Shown here one piece after another: positions 1-10,154 of a stretch of DNA of 64,000 nt. Numbering within the stretch: the first letter of the stretch is position 1; each line of letters begins with the position of its first letter. The notes below the pieces were generated by a model, which saw nothing but the letters and a program-made list of their open reading frames with translations, searched no databases and had not been told where the DNA came from. Source of the DNA: Candidatus Acinetobacter avistercoris (GTDB lineage: Bacteria > Pseudomonadota > Gammaproteobacteria > Pseudomonadales > Moraxellaceae); contig JAHLFF010000308.1 in NCBI GenBank assembly GCA_018883945.1, forward strand, positions 1 to 64,000. The letters are read 5' to 3'. A program made the position numbers and the translations under genes.

Positions 1-37
1 AAAATTCTGTATGAATACCAAGATGTACAAACTGCAT
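1..37 (-). CDS. dnaE: DNA polymerase III alpha subunit, N-terminal fragment (partial)
   Basis: An ATG at 37-35 opens a leftward frame reading MQFVHLGIHTEF before the window ends. It is preceded by AAGGA seven bases upstream, a good ribosome binding site. The pattern FVHLxIHTEF matches the start of the PHP domain of bacterial replicative polymerase alpha subunits (compare FVHLRVHSDYS in E. coli DnaE), where the two histidines are metal-site residues. Only 12 codons are visible, so the assignment rests on this motif and the ribosome binding site. Confidence 0.7.
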   Translation of the reverse strand, partial: MQFVHLGIHTEF

Positions 38-380
38 AAATGAATCCTTCGCTAAGTCTAAGTCTATTTTAACATGCTCTCGTTGTTCCGTGACTGCAAA
101 ACCGCTGTTTTATAATTTTTAGCTGAACCAAAAGAAGTCTTTGAATATTTTGCGTACATTTATTCAAAATGAAAGCACAATCTGACAAATCTCGAATGAT
201 TAATTTAATTGCTTGTATGATTCTTAATTGCGGTGAGTCAATAATTCTTAAAACAAAAAATGATTATTTTTAAGTATGAACTGAAATTGTAGACATAAAA
301 CGATTCAAAACAAAATGTATCAATAGGCCTCTTTCATCAATCTAAAAAGTTCTCTAAGTGGCGATGAATTTATATGTGAA

Positions 381-398
381 TTTCTATTTCTATTTCTA
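381..398. repeat. Short tandem repeat (TTTCTA)x3
   Basis: Three perfect head-to-tail copies of the hexamer TTTCTA, followed by TTTT. It lies in noncoding sequence and no function is evident. Confidence 0.8.
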
Positions 399-529
399 TT
401 TTGGAGAGGATTAGAATAATTGATTATTGAGAGAAGACTGATGGTGAACTTGTTTTTAAAAAATGACTCATGCAAAGATTTAGTTTTAAATAAGTCTAAT
501 TCTAATCATGTGTCTAAAGAGATTATTTT

Positions 530-563
530 AATGCATTACGGCTGAGTTGAGCAGTAATGCATT
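530..563 (-). terminator. Hairpin downstream of the asparaginase gene, possible terminator
   Basis: Perfect 10-bp arms AATGCATTAC (530-539) and GTAATGCATT (554-563) enclose a loop that can form a further 3-bp GCT/AGC stem. It lies about 78 bases past the asparaginase stop on the minus strand. The tract after it on that strand (TAAAATAATC) is only weakly U-rich, so it may be a weak terminator or a 3'-end stabilising hairpin. Confidence 0.4.
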
Positions 564-640
564 TGAAAATGGACTAAATACGCTAAATAAGAATTTAATG
601 TGCTAAATGAAATGTATGAAACATTTCTATTTTAGACAGA

Positions 641-2087
<1,447 letters not shown>

Positions 2088-3323
2088 TTAACGCATTTTC
2101 GACAAGAATCGATCCAGACGATTAATCGCTTCTCGAAGTTCATTTTCAGCAGGTAAGAATACCACTCGGAAATGATCGGGTGTTGGCCAGTTAAAACCTG
2201 TCCCTTGAACTAAAAGCACTTTTTCTGCTTTTAGGAAATCTAGCATCAACTGTTCATCATCCTGAATCGGATAAATTTCTGGGTCAAGTTTAGGGAAGCA
2301 ATACATTGCACCTTCAGGTTTAACACAAGATACGCCAGGAATCTCATTGAGCATTTGCCAAGCAATATTACGTTGTTCATAAAGACGGCCGCCTGGACGA
2401 ATCAAATCATTAATCGATTGATAACCTCCAAGAGCAGTTTGAATGGCATATTGGGCTTGATGGTTAGCGCATAAACGCATAGAGGCCAACATGTCTAAAC
2501 CTTCAATATAATCTGCAGCACGGGATTTATCGCCTGTGATTGCCATCCAACCCGAACGGAAACCAGCGATTCGGTAAGATTTAGATAACCCGTTGAATGA
2601 TACGCACAGTAGATTGCCTGCGAGTGCGGCTACAGAGACATGTTCAATACCGTCATAAACGATTTTGTCATAAATTTCATCTGCAAATAAAATCAGATCA
2701 TATTTTTTCGCCAAAGCGACTATTTTTTCTAAAACATGGCGTGGATAAACAGCGCCAGTCGGATTATTCGGATTAATAATCACAATACCACGCGTATTTG
2801 GCGTGATTTTGTTTTCCATGTCTTGAATGTCCGGATACCAGTTGTCTTCTTCATCACATTTATAGTGAATCGCAGTACCACCTGATAAGTTTACAGCCGC
2901 AGTCCACAACGGATAGTCAGGCATTGGAACCAGCATTTCATCGCCATCATCCAATAAACCTTGCATAGACATTACAATCAGTTCAGAGACACCATTGCCG
3001 ATATATACGTCATTGACGTCCATATCAAAAATGCCTTTCTGTTGGTAATACTGACAAACTGCCTTACGCGCAGGGAAGATACCTTTAGAGTCGGTATAAC
3101 CAATCGCATTCGGTAAATTCAAAGCAACATCATTGATAATTTCTTGGGGTGCTTCAAAACCGAAAGGAGCAGGATTGCCAATATTCAACTTAATAATCTT
3201 ATGTCCTGCTTCTTCCATTTCGTTGGCGGCGCGTAACACAGGTCCACGAATGTCGTAGCAAACATGCTCGAGCTTTGACGATTTTTTTATTTGTCGTGGT
3301 GATGTGTTACCTAAAACGGACAT
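2088..3323 (-). CDS. alaA: PLP-dependent aminotransferase, AlaA-type (glutamate-pyruvate)
   Basis: A class I/II fold-type I aminotransferase that in E. coli makes alanine from pyruvate and glutamate in the cytoplasm. Visible motifs: NPNNPTGAVY near the middle of the protein, DEIYDKIVYD, and the PLP-lysine segment SFNGLSKSYRIAGFRSGW. The C-terminal GTGFNWPTPDHFRVVFLP is also typical of AlaA. The frame can be read from a TTG at 3335, but I choose the ATG at 3323 (MSVLGNTSPRQIKK), which has GGATGG a few bases upstream. That gives 411 residues. The gene is divergent from msrB. Confidence 0.9.
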   Translation of the reverse strand: MSVLGNTSPRQIKKSSKLEHVCYDIRGPVLRAANEMEEAGHKIIKLNIGNPAPFGFEAPQEIINDVALNLPNAIGYTDSKGIFPARKAVCQYYQQKGIFDMDVNDVYIGNGVSELIVMSMQGLLDDGDEMLVPMPDYPLWTAAVNLSGGTAIHYKCDEEDNWYPDIQDMENKITPNTRGIVIINPNNPTGAVYPRHVLEKIVALAKKYDLILFADEIYDKIVYDGIEHVSVAALAGNLLCVSFNGLSKSYRIAGFRSGWMAITGDKSRAADYIEGLDMLASMRLCANHQAQYAIQTALGGYQSINDLIRPGGRLYEQRNIAWQMLNEIPGVSCVKPEGAMYCFPKLDPEIYPIQDDEQLMLDFLKAEKVLLVQGTGFNWPTPDHFRVVFLPAENELREAINRLDRFLSKMR

Positions 3324-3473
3324 ATTTCCATCCAATTATTCTGGGTGAGTGAATATAGATTACCAATTATCACAATCTATGTAGAAATTTAGCTAGAAAT
3401 TTAGTGAGCTCTAGCGTAAATATGAAGGTACTGAAGCATGACACTGAATGTCAAAGATTTAAAGGAGTTAATC

Positions 3474-3893
3474 ATGGGAAAACTCAATAAAACAGACCGA
3501 GAGTGGCAAAGAGAGTTATCGCCTGAGGAATATCGGGTTACCCGTCAGAAAGGTACGGAAGCAGCATTCACTGGTAAGTTTTGGAATACCAAGCAAGATG
3601 GTACATATATCTGCCGTTGTTGTGGAGAAGAGCTATTTTCTTCAGAAACAAAATACGACAGCGGTTGTGGTTGGCCCAGCTTTTATCGAGCGATTAATCC
3701 TTCTGTAATAGAAGAGCATGATGATCACTCTCATGGTATGAACCGGACTGAAATTGTTTGCCATCACTGTGACGCACATTTGGGGCATGTGTTTGAGGAT
3801 GGACCAGAACCTACAGGACTACGTTATTGCGTAAACTCTGCGTCATTAGAATTAAAAACAGAAAAGAAAAATGATGAGGAAACCTATCCATGA
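3474..3893 (+). CDS. msrB: Peptide-methionine (R)-S-oxide reductase MsrB
   Basis: MsrB reduces the R isomer of methionine sulfoxide in oxidised proteins. The 139-residue product shows CRCCGEELF and [12 protein letters not shown], the four zinc cysteines, then the catalytic cysteine in [12 protein letters not shown]. The frame is open from an ATG at 3438, but the ATG at 3474 has AAAGGAG at the right distance and matches the usual MsrB N-terminus ([10 protein letters not shown]). Its stop overlaps the start of the next gene by ATGA. It therefore forms a translationally coupled oxidative-damage pair with the glutathione peroxidase. Confidence 0.93.
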   Translation: MGKLNKTDREWQRELSPEEYRVTRQKGTEAAFTGKFWNTKQDGTYICRCCGEELFSSETKYDSGCGWPSFYRAINPSVIEEHDDHSHGMNRTEIVCHHCDAHLGHVFEDGPEPTGLRYCVNSASLELKTEKKNDEETYP

Positions 3894-4372
3894 CCAACAT
3901 CTATCAGTTTGAAGCGGAATTATTAGAAGGTGCAAATAAACAATTATCTGACTATGAAGGCAAGGTGTTGTTGATTGTAAATACGGCAAGTAAATGTGGT
4001 TTTACACCGCAATTTGCTGGACTCGAGAAATTATATGAAAAATATAATGCTCAAGGTTTAGAAGTGCTTGGTTTTCCGTGTAATCAATTTGGCGGACAAG
4101 ACCCAGGCGACAATGAGGAAATTGGTGCTTTCTGCCAACGAAATTATGGTGTTTCTTTTCCAATGTTTGCAAAAGTTAATGTCAAAGGTCCAGAAGCTCA
4201 CGTGATATTCCGTTATTTAACCAATAACAGTAAAGGGGTTTTAGGCAGTGGGATTAAATGGAATTTCACTAAATTTCTGATTGGTAAAGACGGTAAAGTT
4301 TTAAATCGTTATGCACCAACCACGAAGCCTGAAACGCTTGAAGAAGATATCGAAAAAGCACTGGCTGGCTGA
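3890..4372 (+). CDS. Glutathione peroxidase family protein (Cys type)
   Basis: A 160-residue thiol peroxidase of the BtuE/BsaA group that reduces hydrogen peroxide and lipid hydroperoxides in the cytoplasm. The catalytic tetrad is visible: Cys36 in [11 protein letters not shown], Gln70 in FPCNQFGGQ, and Trp124-Asn125 in KWNFTKF. Cysteine replaces selenocysteine, as usual in bacteria. Cys64 in FPCNQ is a candidate resolving cysteine, so thioredoxin rather than glutathione may be the reductant. It overlaps msrB by four bases and is followed by a strong terminator, so the two genes form one transcript. Confidence 0.92.
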   Translation: MTNIYQFEAELLEGANKQLSDYEGKVLLIVNTASKCGFTPQFAGLEKLYEKYNAQGLEVLGFPCNQFGGQDPGDNEEIGAFCQRNYGVSFPMFAKVNVKGPEAHVIFRYLTNNSKGVLGSGIKWNFTKFLIGKDGKVLNRYAPTTKPETLEEDIEKALAG

Positions 4373-4383
4373 TGGTCTGGTTA

Positions 4384-4418
4384 AAAAAATCAGCTACTTA
4401 TAGCTGATTTTTTTTGCT
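4384..4418 (+). terminator. Rho-independent terminator of the msrB-gpx operon
   Basis: AAATCAGCTA and TAGCTGATTT form a 10-bp stem with a 4-base loop, followed by a run of Ts. It starts about a dozen bases after the peroxidase stop. A-rich sequence on the other side could make it act on the opposing lysO transcript as well. Confidence 0.85.
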
Positions 4419-4459
4419 TAATGTTTTGTTTTAAAGTTTTATAAAGGTCTAGCTTGAAA

Positions 4460-5365
4460 TCATAAAGCCGCCAATATACTTAATAATATTGGCGCTAAAA
4501 TTGAAAGAATAAAACCACTCACCATGGCATGAGGAATAAACTCATTTCCGCAGGCTTGTTTGACCATAGGCAGTGTTACATCCATCGCCGTTGCACCAGC
4601 TGAAGAGATGGCAGAGCGGGGGTAACGCCAACCGATCATATACATAAAAAGTATGGCAAAAATCTCACGGAATAAGTCGTTGATTAAAGCAACGCTTCCG
4701 AGTTCAGCATTTTTAAGCTCAGTGACGACAATGCCTGACATTGAATAAAAACCATAACCTTGCGAAAGCATAATAAGATCTTTCAAACTGATATTATGGA
4801 TCACTAGCGCCGCGATAAATGCACCAAATATAGATCCGATAATACATCCTACAGGTACAAGAAGTATTTTCCAGTTGAGCCAAGAGCGATCAAGAGGTGA
4901 GCGAGCCAAATCTAGACCGATCAAGAACATAAATACCAATAATAGATTCCATGAACTGATATGTATATTTAGCTCAAGTTGACTGATCAAGACGGCAATT
5001 ACATAACCCAATAATAAGGCGAGAAAAGCATAGCTAATATTGATTAAGGATTTGGTCAGTAAACTGAAGGACACTTTACCTTGGGTTGGCTGATAACCAA
5101 TGGCTTTATAAAGTAGATAACAAAATAAGAATGCACCCACAGAGGTAGTGAAGGCAAGAATAATCGCATTGGTTAAAATGAGTGCTGGAGAGCTTATGCT
5201 ATATAAAGTTTGTTCGAATTCAATGGCGATTGCCACTAGCAAGATATAGGTAAAGTAGGGCAGTAACTTTAAAGCAAAAGTTTCAAGCGATTTAGGTAGA
5301 CGTCCTAATGCGATAAAGCCGAGAAATAAACAAATGAGAAGTTGAAAAATAAGCCAAAGAGATTG
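4460..5365 (-). CDS. lysO: LysO-family lysine exporter (DUF340)
   Basis: A polytopic inner-membrane protein with about eight hydrophobic segments. The C-terminal half has the family features GYGFYSMSGIVVTEL, NDLFREIFAIL and ATAMDVTLPMV, which match E. coli LysO (YbjE), an exporter of lysine and the analogue thialysine. A TTG start at 5398 is possible, but the ATG at 5365 (MQSLWLIFQLL) puts the first membrane segment at the N-terminus, as in homologues. Neither has a strong ribosome binding site. It is a single gene, convergent with the msrB operon. Confidence 0.8.
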   Translation of the reverse strand, partial: QSLWLIFQLLICLFLGFIALGRLPKSLETFALKLLPYFTYILLVAIAIEFEQTLYSISSPALILTNAIILAFTTSVGAFLFCYLLYKAIGYQPTQGKVSFSLLTKSLINISYAFLALLLGYVIAVLISQLELNIHISSWNLLLVFMFLIGLDLARSPLDRSWLNWKILLVPVGCIIGSIFGAFIAALVIHNISLKDLIMLSQGYGFYSMSGIVVTELKNAELGSVALINDLFREIFAILFMYMIGWRYPRSAISSAGATAMDVTLPMVKQACGNEFIPHAMVSGFILSILAPILLSILAAL

Positions 5366-5428
5366 CATAAAAAATATTGTATGAGTAGTTGTATACAATT
5401 ATGACAAATTACCAAGTGAATAAAATGA

Positions 5429-5457
5429 CAATAAGCACTTTATTTCAGTGCTTATTG
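5429..5457 (-). terminator. Hairpin after the flavin monooxygenase gene, likely terminator
   Basis: Perfect 11-bp arms CAATAAGCACT (5429-5439) and AGTGCTTATTG (5447-5457) with a 7-base loop. It lies about 80 bases past the monooxygenase stop. The U-tract on the minus strand (TCATTTTATT) is imperfect; on the plus strand GGGTTTTTA follows. Confidence 0.5.
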
Positions 5458-5535
5458 GGTTTTTAGCTTAATTAGTTTTAAATTTTGTTTGCTGATTTTT
5501 AGCTGATGGTTTTGGCTCTTGATTTTGACAAATAA

Positions 5536-7059
5536 TTAAGACGTACTAAGAGTATACGGTATTTTAGATAAAAAACGATAATCCGCTAACTTCACTTTAC
5601 GTGTGTCTAACCAGTATTTCCAAGTATAACTTGGCCATAAAGAGAAGTTTTTTCCACCTTCTTGTTGATACCAGCTCACGCAACCTGATTGCCAAACCGT
5701 GCCTTGAAACTGCGCTTGAACCTTCTCATTAAATTGATCTTGAACCTCTGCTTTAACAGCGACTGCATCAACTTTTAACTGATCTGAAGCTTGAATCAAT
5801 TGCACAATATAATTGACTTGAGATTCAATCATGAAAATAACAGAATTATGCCCTAAGACTGTGTTGGGACCTAAGAGTTGGAATAGATTCGGAAAACCTT
5901 TGGTGCTCATGCCAAGATAACTTTCTGCACCCTCTTGCCAAGCATCTTTCAGTTCAAGATTATTTTCGCCGTAGCACTGAAAAGACTTTAGATAAATTCT
6001 TGGGTCGGTAATAAAACCTGTGCCATAAATGAGGCAGTCAATTTTGCGTTTGATTCCATCTTTGGTGATGATGCTGTCTTCAGTGATTTGCTCAATAGCA
6101 TCAGTCACTAATTCAACATTGGGGCGATTAAACGTAGGATAATATTTGTTTGATACCAAGATGCGTTTACAGCCCATCGTATAATCTGGTGTCAGCTTCT
6201 TAGCGATGGACTTATTTTTTACCTGATAATGAATGAACGCCGTAGCAAGCTTTTGACCTAATTTCATCATTTGAGGTTTAACAATCGGAACGACGCGAGA
6301 TTCATTCGACCAATAGAGGCGCGCACGGTGTAATTTACGAAACCAGTCAAACTTTTCAAACAAACGTTTATCCAGCGCATTGTATTGACGTTCGTCACGG
6401 GGAATTACCCATGCAGCCGTACGTTGAAAGACGTAAAGTTGTTCTGCTTTTGGCGCAATTTCTGGAATGTATTGAATTGCGCTACCGCCTGTTCCAATCG
6501 AGGCAATTGCTTTACCGTTTAAATCATACTGATGATTCCATGATGCAGAATGAAATATTTCACCCTTAAATTTCTCAATCCCTTTTATGTTTGGAATTTG
6601 AGGAATATGCAATGGACCTGAAGCAAAAATTAAAAATTGAGCTTGTAATTGCTGCCCATCTTTTAGATGAATATCCCAGTGACATTCGTTTTCGTTATAA
6701 ATGGTAGAAATGACTTCTTTATTAAATTGAATAAGCGGGTTTAATTCATAACTTTTAATTAAGTTTTGAATATATTCTAAAATTTCAGGTGCTTCAGCAT
6801 AGCGTTTTGACCAGTCGGTTTTGGCTGCAAACGAGAGGGAATACATATGAGATTGTACATCACAGGCCGCACCAGGGTATTGATTTTCACGCCATGTTCC
6901 ACCGACATCACTGGCTTTTTCTAAAATCACCACATCACGTATATTGTTTTGAAGTAAGCGAATCGCTGCTGCAATACCCCCAAAACCTGAACCAATAATC
7001 GCGACTTTATATTTTGAGGTGCTTGGGGCTAATGTTTTGATTTTATCGATACCCTGCAT
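5536..7059 (-). CDS. Flavin-containing monooxygenase, Baeyer-Villiger-like
   Basis: A 507-residue NAD(P)H-dependent flavoprotein. It has the N-terminal FAD site GSGFGG at 23-28, the BVMO-type fingerprint FKGEIFHSASWN at 164-175 (consensus FxGxxxHxxxW, with Asn where Pro or Asp is usual), and a second Rossmann motif SIGTGGSAIQ at 187-196 for NADPH. Such enzymes oxidise ketones to esters or hydroxylate lipophilic substrates. It does not look like the long-chain alkane enzyme AlmA. It is divergent from an AraC-type regulator 166 bases away, a likely local controller. No esterase or dehydrogenase partner is adjacent, so the substrate is unknown. Confidence 0.85.
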   Translation of the reverse strand: MQGIDKIKTLAPSTSKYKVAIIGSGFGGIAAAIRLLQNNIRDVVILEKASDVGGTWRENQYPGAACDVQSHMYSLSFAAKTDWSKRYAEAPEILEYIQNLIKSYELNPLIQFNKEVISTIYNENECHWDIHLKDGQQLQAQFLIFASGPLHIPQIPNIKGIEKFKGEIFHSASWNHQYDLNGKAIASIGTGGSAIQYIPEIAPKAEQLYVFQRTAAWVIPRDERQYNALDKRLFEKFDWFRKLHRARLYWSNESRVVPIVKPQMMKLGQKLATAFIHYQVKNKSIAKKLTPDYTMGCKRILVSNKYYPTFNRPNVELVTDAIEQITEDSIITKDGIKRKIDCLIYGTGFITDPRIYLKSFQCYGENNLELKDAWQEGAESYLGMSTKGFPNLFQLLGPNTVLGHNSVIFMIESQVNYIVQLIQASDQLKVDAVAVKAEVQDQFNEKVQAQFQGTVWQSGCVSWYQQEGGKNFSLWPSYTWKYWLDTRKVKLADYRFLSKIPYTLSTS

Positions 7060-7225
7060 AGAATATTTCCATATAATTTTATGAGCAATGCCATCTTAAT
7101 GAATTTTTTGAAAATAGAATATGATTATGCAGGCAGCAAAAATTGATCTTTTCGGCAATATTCTTTGTGTCCAGTTTCAGGTAAAACTAATCAAATTGTA
7201 AAAATGAAGAATCAAAAAATTTCCA

Positions 7226-8236
7226 ATGAAAAGATCCATACTCGGTTTGTTGTATTTAATTCAAGGCATGCGTCAAGTGGGTATAGATGTAGATACACGC
7301 TTAGAGAGTATTGGGTTGCAAGCAAATGCATTAGATCCGAGTGCTATTATTCATCCAGATCTTGAGTGGGATATTCTTCAAGTGATTGCAAAAGATATTC
7401 CATCTGAATTAGGGCTAAAAATCGGCCAGCATTACGCTTTAGCAGGCTACGGCCCAATGTTAATGTTATTGGTTACTAGTCCAACCGCGGAAATTGCTGT
7501 AAAAAATGGTATTTATTATCAAGGCCTCACGCATTTATCAGGCGTATTAGGTTTAGCGATGTCGAGTGAAATGGTGGCATTGACCTATAAACCTGTATCA
7601 ATGGAAACCTCTCTAGGGCTCTTAAGAGCGCAATGCGAAATTTCTGGCACTTATAAATTTATCCAAGATGTTTATAAAATGGTTGGGCTGATCATGCCTG
7701 AAATCCAAGTTGAACTTCCATTTAAAAAGCCTACGGATGTAGACGTTTTAAATCAATATTATGAATATTATGGTCGCAATTTAAATTTTGATATGTCCTA
7801 TGCCAGCTTCGGTTTCGAGCCTGAAATTTTAAAGCTCAAAATCCCTTCGGCCGATGCCATTACATTTAATATTTATAAAGCCAAATGCGAATTAGAAGTT
7901 CAACGACTGGGGAGTGAAAATTTAAACAAAAGCAGTCTTGTTGAACGCGTGAATGATTATCTTGAGATGCAGAAAGGATTTATACCTACCATGGCAGAAA
8001 CTGCAAATGCACTCAATATTCCAGAGCGGACGTTGCGTTATCAATTACAGCAGCTTAATACCAGTTATAAAGAAATTAGAGAGCAATTGATTAAGGATAA
8101 AGCGCTAAGGTTCATTGAATATAAAGAATACTCAATTGAAGTGATTGCCGAAATGTTAGGTTATTCAGAGCCGGCGGCATTTAATCATGCATTCAAACGA
8201 TGGTTTGGACAAAGTCCAAGACAATATGGTAAATAG
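7226..8236 (+). CDS. AraC-family transcriptional regulator (OruR/ArgR-like type)
   Basis: 336 residues. The N-terminal two thirds is a ligand-sensing domain of the type found in AraC regulators of the OruR/MmsR-like group (ELGLKIGQHYALAGYGPMLMLL). The C-terminus, about residues 250-336, is a double helix-turn-helix with AETANALNIPERTLRYQL and EVIAEMLGYSEPAAFNHAFKRW. It is divergent from the Baeyer-Villiger-like monooxygenase, and control of that gene is the natural inference. The start has a weak ribosome binding site. The stop codon lies in the first copy of an 11-bp duplication. Confidence 0.87.
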   Translation: MKRSILGLLYLIQGMRQVGIDVDTRLESIGLQANALDPSAIIHPDLEWDILQVIAKDIPSELGLKIGQHYALAGYGPMLMLLVTSPTAEIAVKNGIYYQGLTHLSGVLGLAMSSEMVALTYKPVSMETSLGLLRAQCEISGTYKFIQDVYKMVGLIMPEIQVELPFKKPTDVDVLNQYYEYYGRNLNFDMSYASFGFEPEILKLKIPSADAITFNIYKAKCELEVQRLGSENLNKSSLVERVNDYLEMQKGFIPTMAETANALNIPERTLRYQLQQLNTSYKEIREQLIKDKALRFIEYKEYSIEVIAEMLGYSEPAAFNHAFKRWFGQSPRQYGK

Positions 8237-8255
8237 CCTAATGTTAAATAGCCTA
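8230..8255. repeat. Direct repeat of 11 bp spanning a stop codon
   Basis: TAAATAGCCTA occurs at 8230-8240 and again at 8245-8255. The first copy includes the TAG stop of the AraC-type gene, so the duplicated segment repeats the gene's last bases in the 3' flank. Confidence 0.75.
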
Positions 8256-8366
8256 GCTTGAACGCTGAAGATTAAATGTTGAATATTGAGCATTATGCCA
8301 AAGTGTTATTTCACAAATCCATTATTTAGATATACTTCCATCAGCCCACAATAGTAAATAAATTTT

Positions 8367-9515
8367 ATGTTAGATCCAAAATCGAATCAGAGTAATTTAG
8401 GTACACAAATAAAATCTCCATCAGAGCGATATGCCAATGCGATTTCGTCTGGACAATTTATGGCAGATGATGCTCAAGCCGAAGCGGTACATGAGTTAAA
8501 CCGTGTTTGGGAAGAGTTGATTTCGCGTTATAAAGCGTCTAAAAAAGCATTCCGTCGTTTTCGCCGTCAAACGTCTCCCCAAGGTGTTTACATGTGGGGT
8601 GGAGTAGGGCGTGGCAAAACGTGGTTGATGGATCAGTTTTATGAATCAATCCCATTTCGCCGTAAGACACGCATGCATTTCCATCACTTTATGCAATATG
8701 TGCATAAAGAACTAAATCGCAATTCTGGACAACAAAACCCACTCGATATTGTTGCTGAGCAAATTTATAAAGAAGCTGTGGTTATCTGTTTTGATGAGTT
8801 TTTTGTTTCAAACGTTACCGACGCAATGATTTTGAGTGACCTCTTTCAAAAGCTATTTACACGTGGCATTACCTTGGTGGCAACCTCGAATATTGCGCCA
8901 GATGGATTATATAAAAATGGTATCCATCGAGATCGTTTTATTCCAACGATTGAAATGGTAAAGAAACACTGCCGAGTATTAAATGTAGATGCGGGTGTGG
9001 ATTATCGTTTAAGAGTGCTGAAACAAGCGCAACTGTTTAAATCACCACTGACACATGATCACAATGTTTGGATGGCTCAACGCTTTGCCGCATTGACGCA
9101 ATCACAAACAGTCAGTGATGAGCCGATCATTATTAATCAACGCTTAGTTGAAACTTTAGGTCATACCGAGGATGTACTGTGGTGTGAATTTAAAGAACTG
9201 TGTATGAAACCTCGAAGTCCTTCAGATTTCATTCAAATATCCAATATTTATAATACCGTTTTGGTGAGTAATGTTCCGAATTTAGATGACGTATTGTCTG
9301 AAGGTACACGTCGCTTTATTTATTTGGTTGATGAGTTTTATGATCGCGGTGTAAAGCTATTATTAACCTCAGAAGCCAGTATTATTGATATTTATAGTGG
9401 TGAAAAACTGGCATTTGAAATAGAAAGAACGCGTTCAAGACTCTTAGAAATGCAATCTGATGAATATTTACAATCAGCACATCTTCAAATTGAAGCCGCT
9501 GCATCATCTGCTTAA
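8367..9515 (+). CDS. zapE: Cell division protein ZapE (AFG1-like ATPase)
   Basis: ZapE is an ATPase that associates with the Z-ring and modulates FtsZ assembly during late constriction. The 382-residue sequence shows Walker A GGVGRGKT at 78-85, the following HFHHFMQYVHKEL segment, Walker B VICFDEFFV, and the family end RFIYLVDEFYDRGVKLLLTS. Length fits. It stands alone, followed by a strong terminator. A short phrase in its 3' flank is purely noncoding. Confidence 0.92.
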   Translation: MLDPKSNQSNLGTQIKSPSERYANAISSGQFMADDAQAEAVHELNRVWEELISRYKASKKAFRRFRRQTSPQGVYMWGGVGRGKTWLMDQFYESIPFRRKTRMHFHHFMQYVHKELNRNSGQQNPLDIVAEQIYKEAVVICFDEFFVSNVTDAMILSDLFQKLFTRGITLVATSNIAPDGLYKNGIHRDRFIPTIEMVKKHCRVLNVDAGVDYRLRVLKQAQLFKSPLTHDHNVWMAQRFAALTQSQTVSDEPIIINQRLVETLGHTEDVLWCEFKELCMKPRSPSDFIQISNIYNTVLVSNVPNLDDVLSEGTRRFIYLVDEFYDRGVKLLLTSEASIIDIYSGEKLAFEIERTRSRLLEMQSDEYLQSAHLQIEAAASSA

Positions 9516-10154
9516 TGATTAACTAAAACTTGATATAATTTTATCTGGACAAAAAGAGAGCTCAAGCTCTCTTTTTTATTTAGAAATAAAAAAAATCATT
9601 GCTAACTCTGAGTAATTTATGCTGCGGTCAAGGCTAATATTTCAGATTTAAAAATTAAAAAATTCTCTAGTTCGATCTACTTGTCAGATAGTAGCGCTTC
9701 ATTTTTATATATTTATCTAAATTGACTCAAAAGTTTTAGATCTAGATCACCTCTCATTTTAGAGAATGGTGGTCACAATCCGTAAACTTTGACAGTTATT
9801 GATCATCAATTAAAAATGCACCGTCAAAAAAAGAACAAAATGAATAATGGTGATTATCGACAATTTGTACTTTTCATGGCTTAATCAAAGTAGGTTGGTG
9901 AATTATTGTGCGAAGCTGATTATATTTATCCTCAGCATGCACTTAAGTCTAATTCCTACATTTATAAAACTTTATAAAATGTAGATGCATATTTAAATTG
10001 ATGATGTAGTTGCTCATGCCGATTTAGTTTAATTGATATACAAAATATGCCAGTTAAATGATCACTATTTCACTGTGTGATATTACTATTCAGCAATGTT
10101 TAAATAGGTATACTAGATTCTCTTGTATAAAAAGTAGCAATATCAGGAAAGACA
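9516..10154. other. Intergenic region between zapE and glcB
   Basis: About 640 bases, with the zapE terminator at the left end and otherwise AT-rich noncoding DNA. The right end should carry the glcB promoter and leader; the ribosome binding site AGGAAAG lies just before the ATG. I see no supported gene, repeat or riboswitch in it. Confidence 0.6.
9551..9578 (+). terminator. Rho-independent terminator of zapE
   Basis: AAAAAGAGAGC and GCTCTCTTTTT form an 11-bp stem with loop TCAA, followed by Ts. It starts about 36 bases after the zapE stop. Confidence 0.85.

Larger units (their letters stand above)
38..640. other. Intergenic region between dnaE start and asparaginase end
   Basis: About 600 AT-rich bases without a supported gene. 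They should contain the dnaE promoter (leftward). Visible structure is limited to a three-copy TTTCTA tandem repeat at 381-398 and a hairpin with 10-bp arms at 530-563, described separately. I see no convincing coding frame. Confidence 0.6.
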
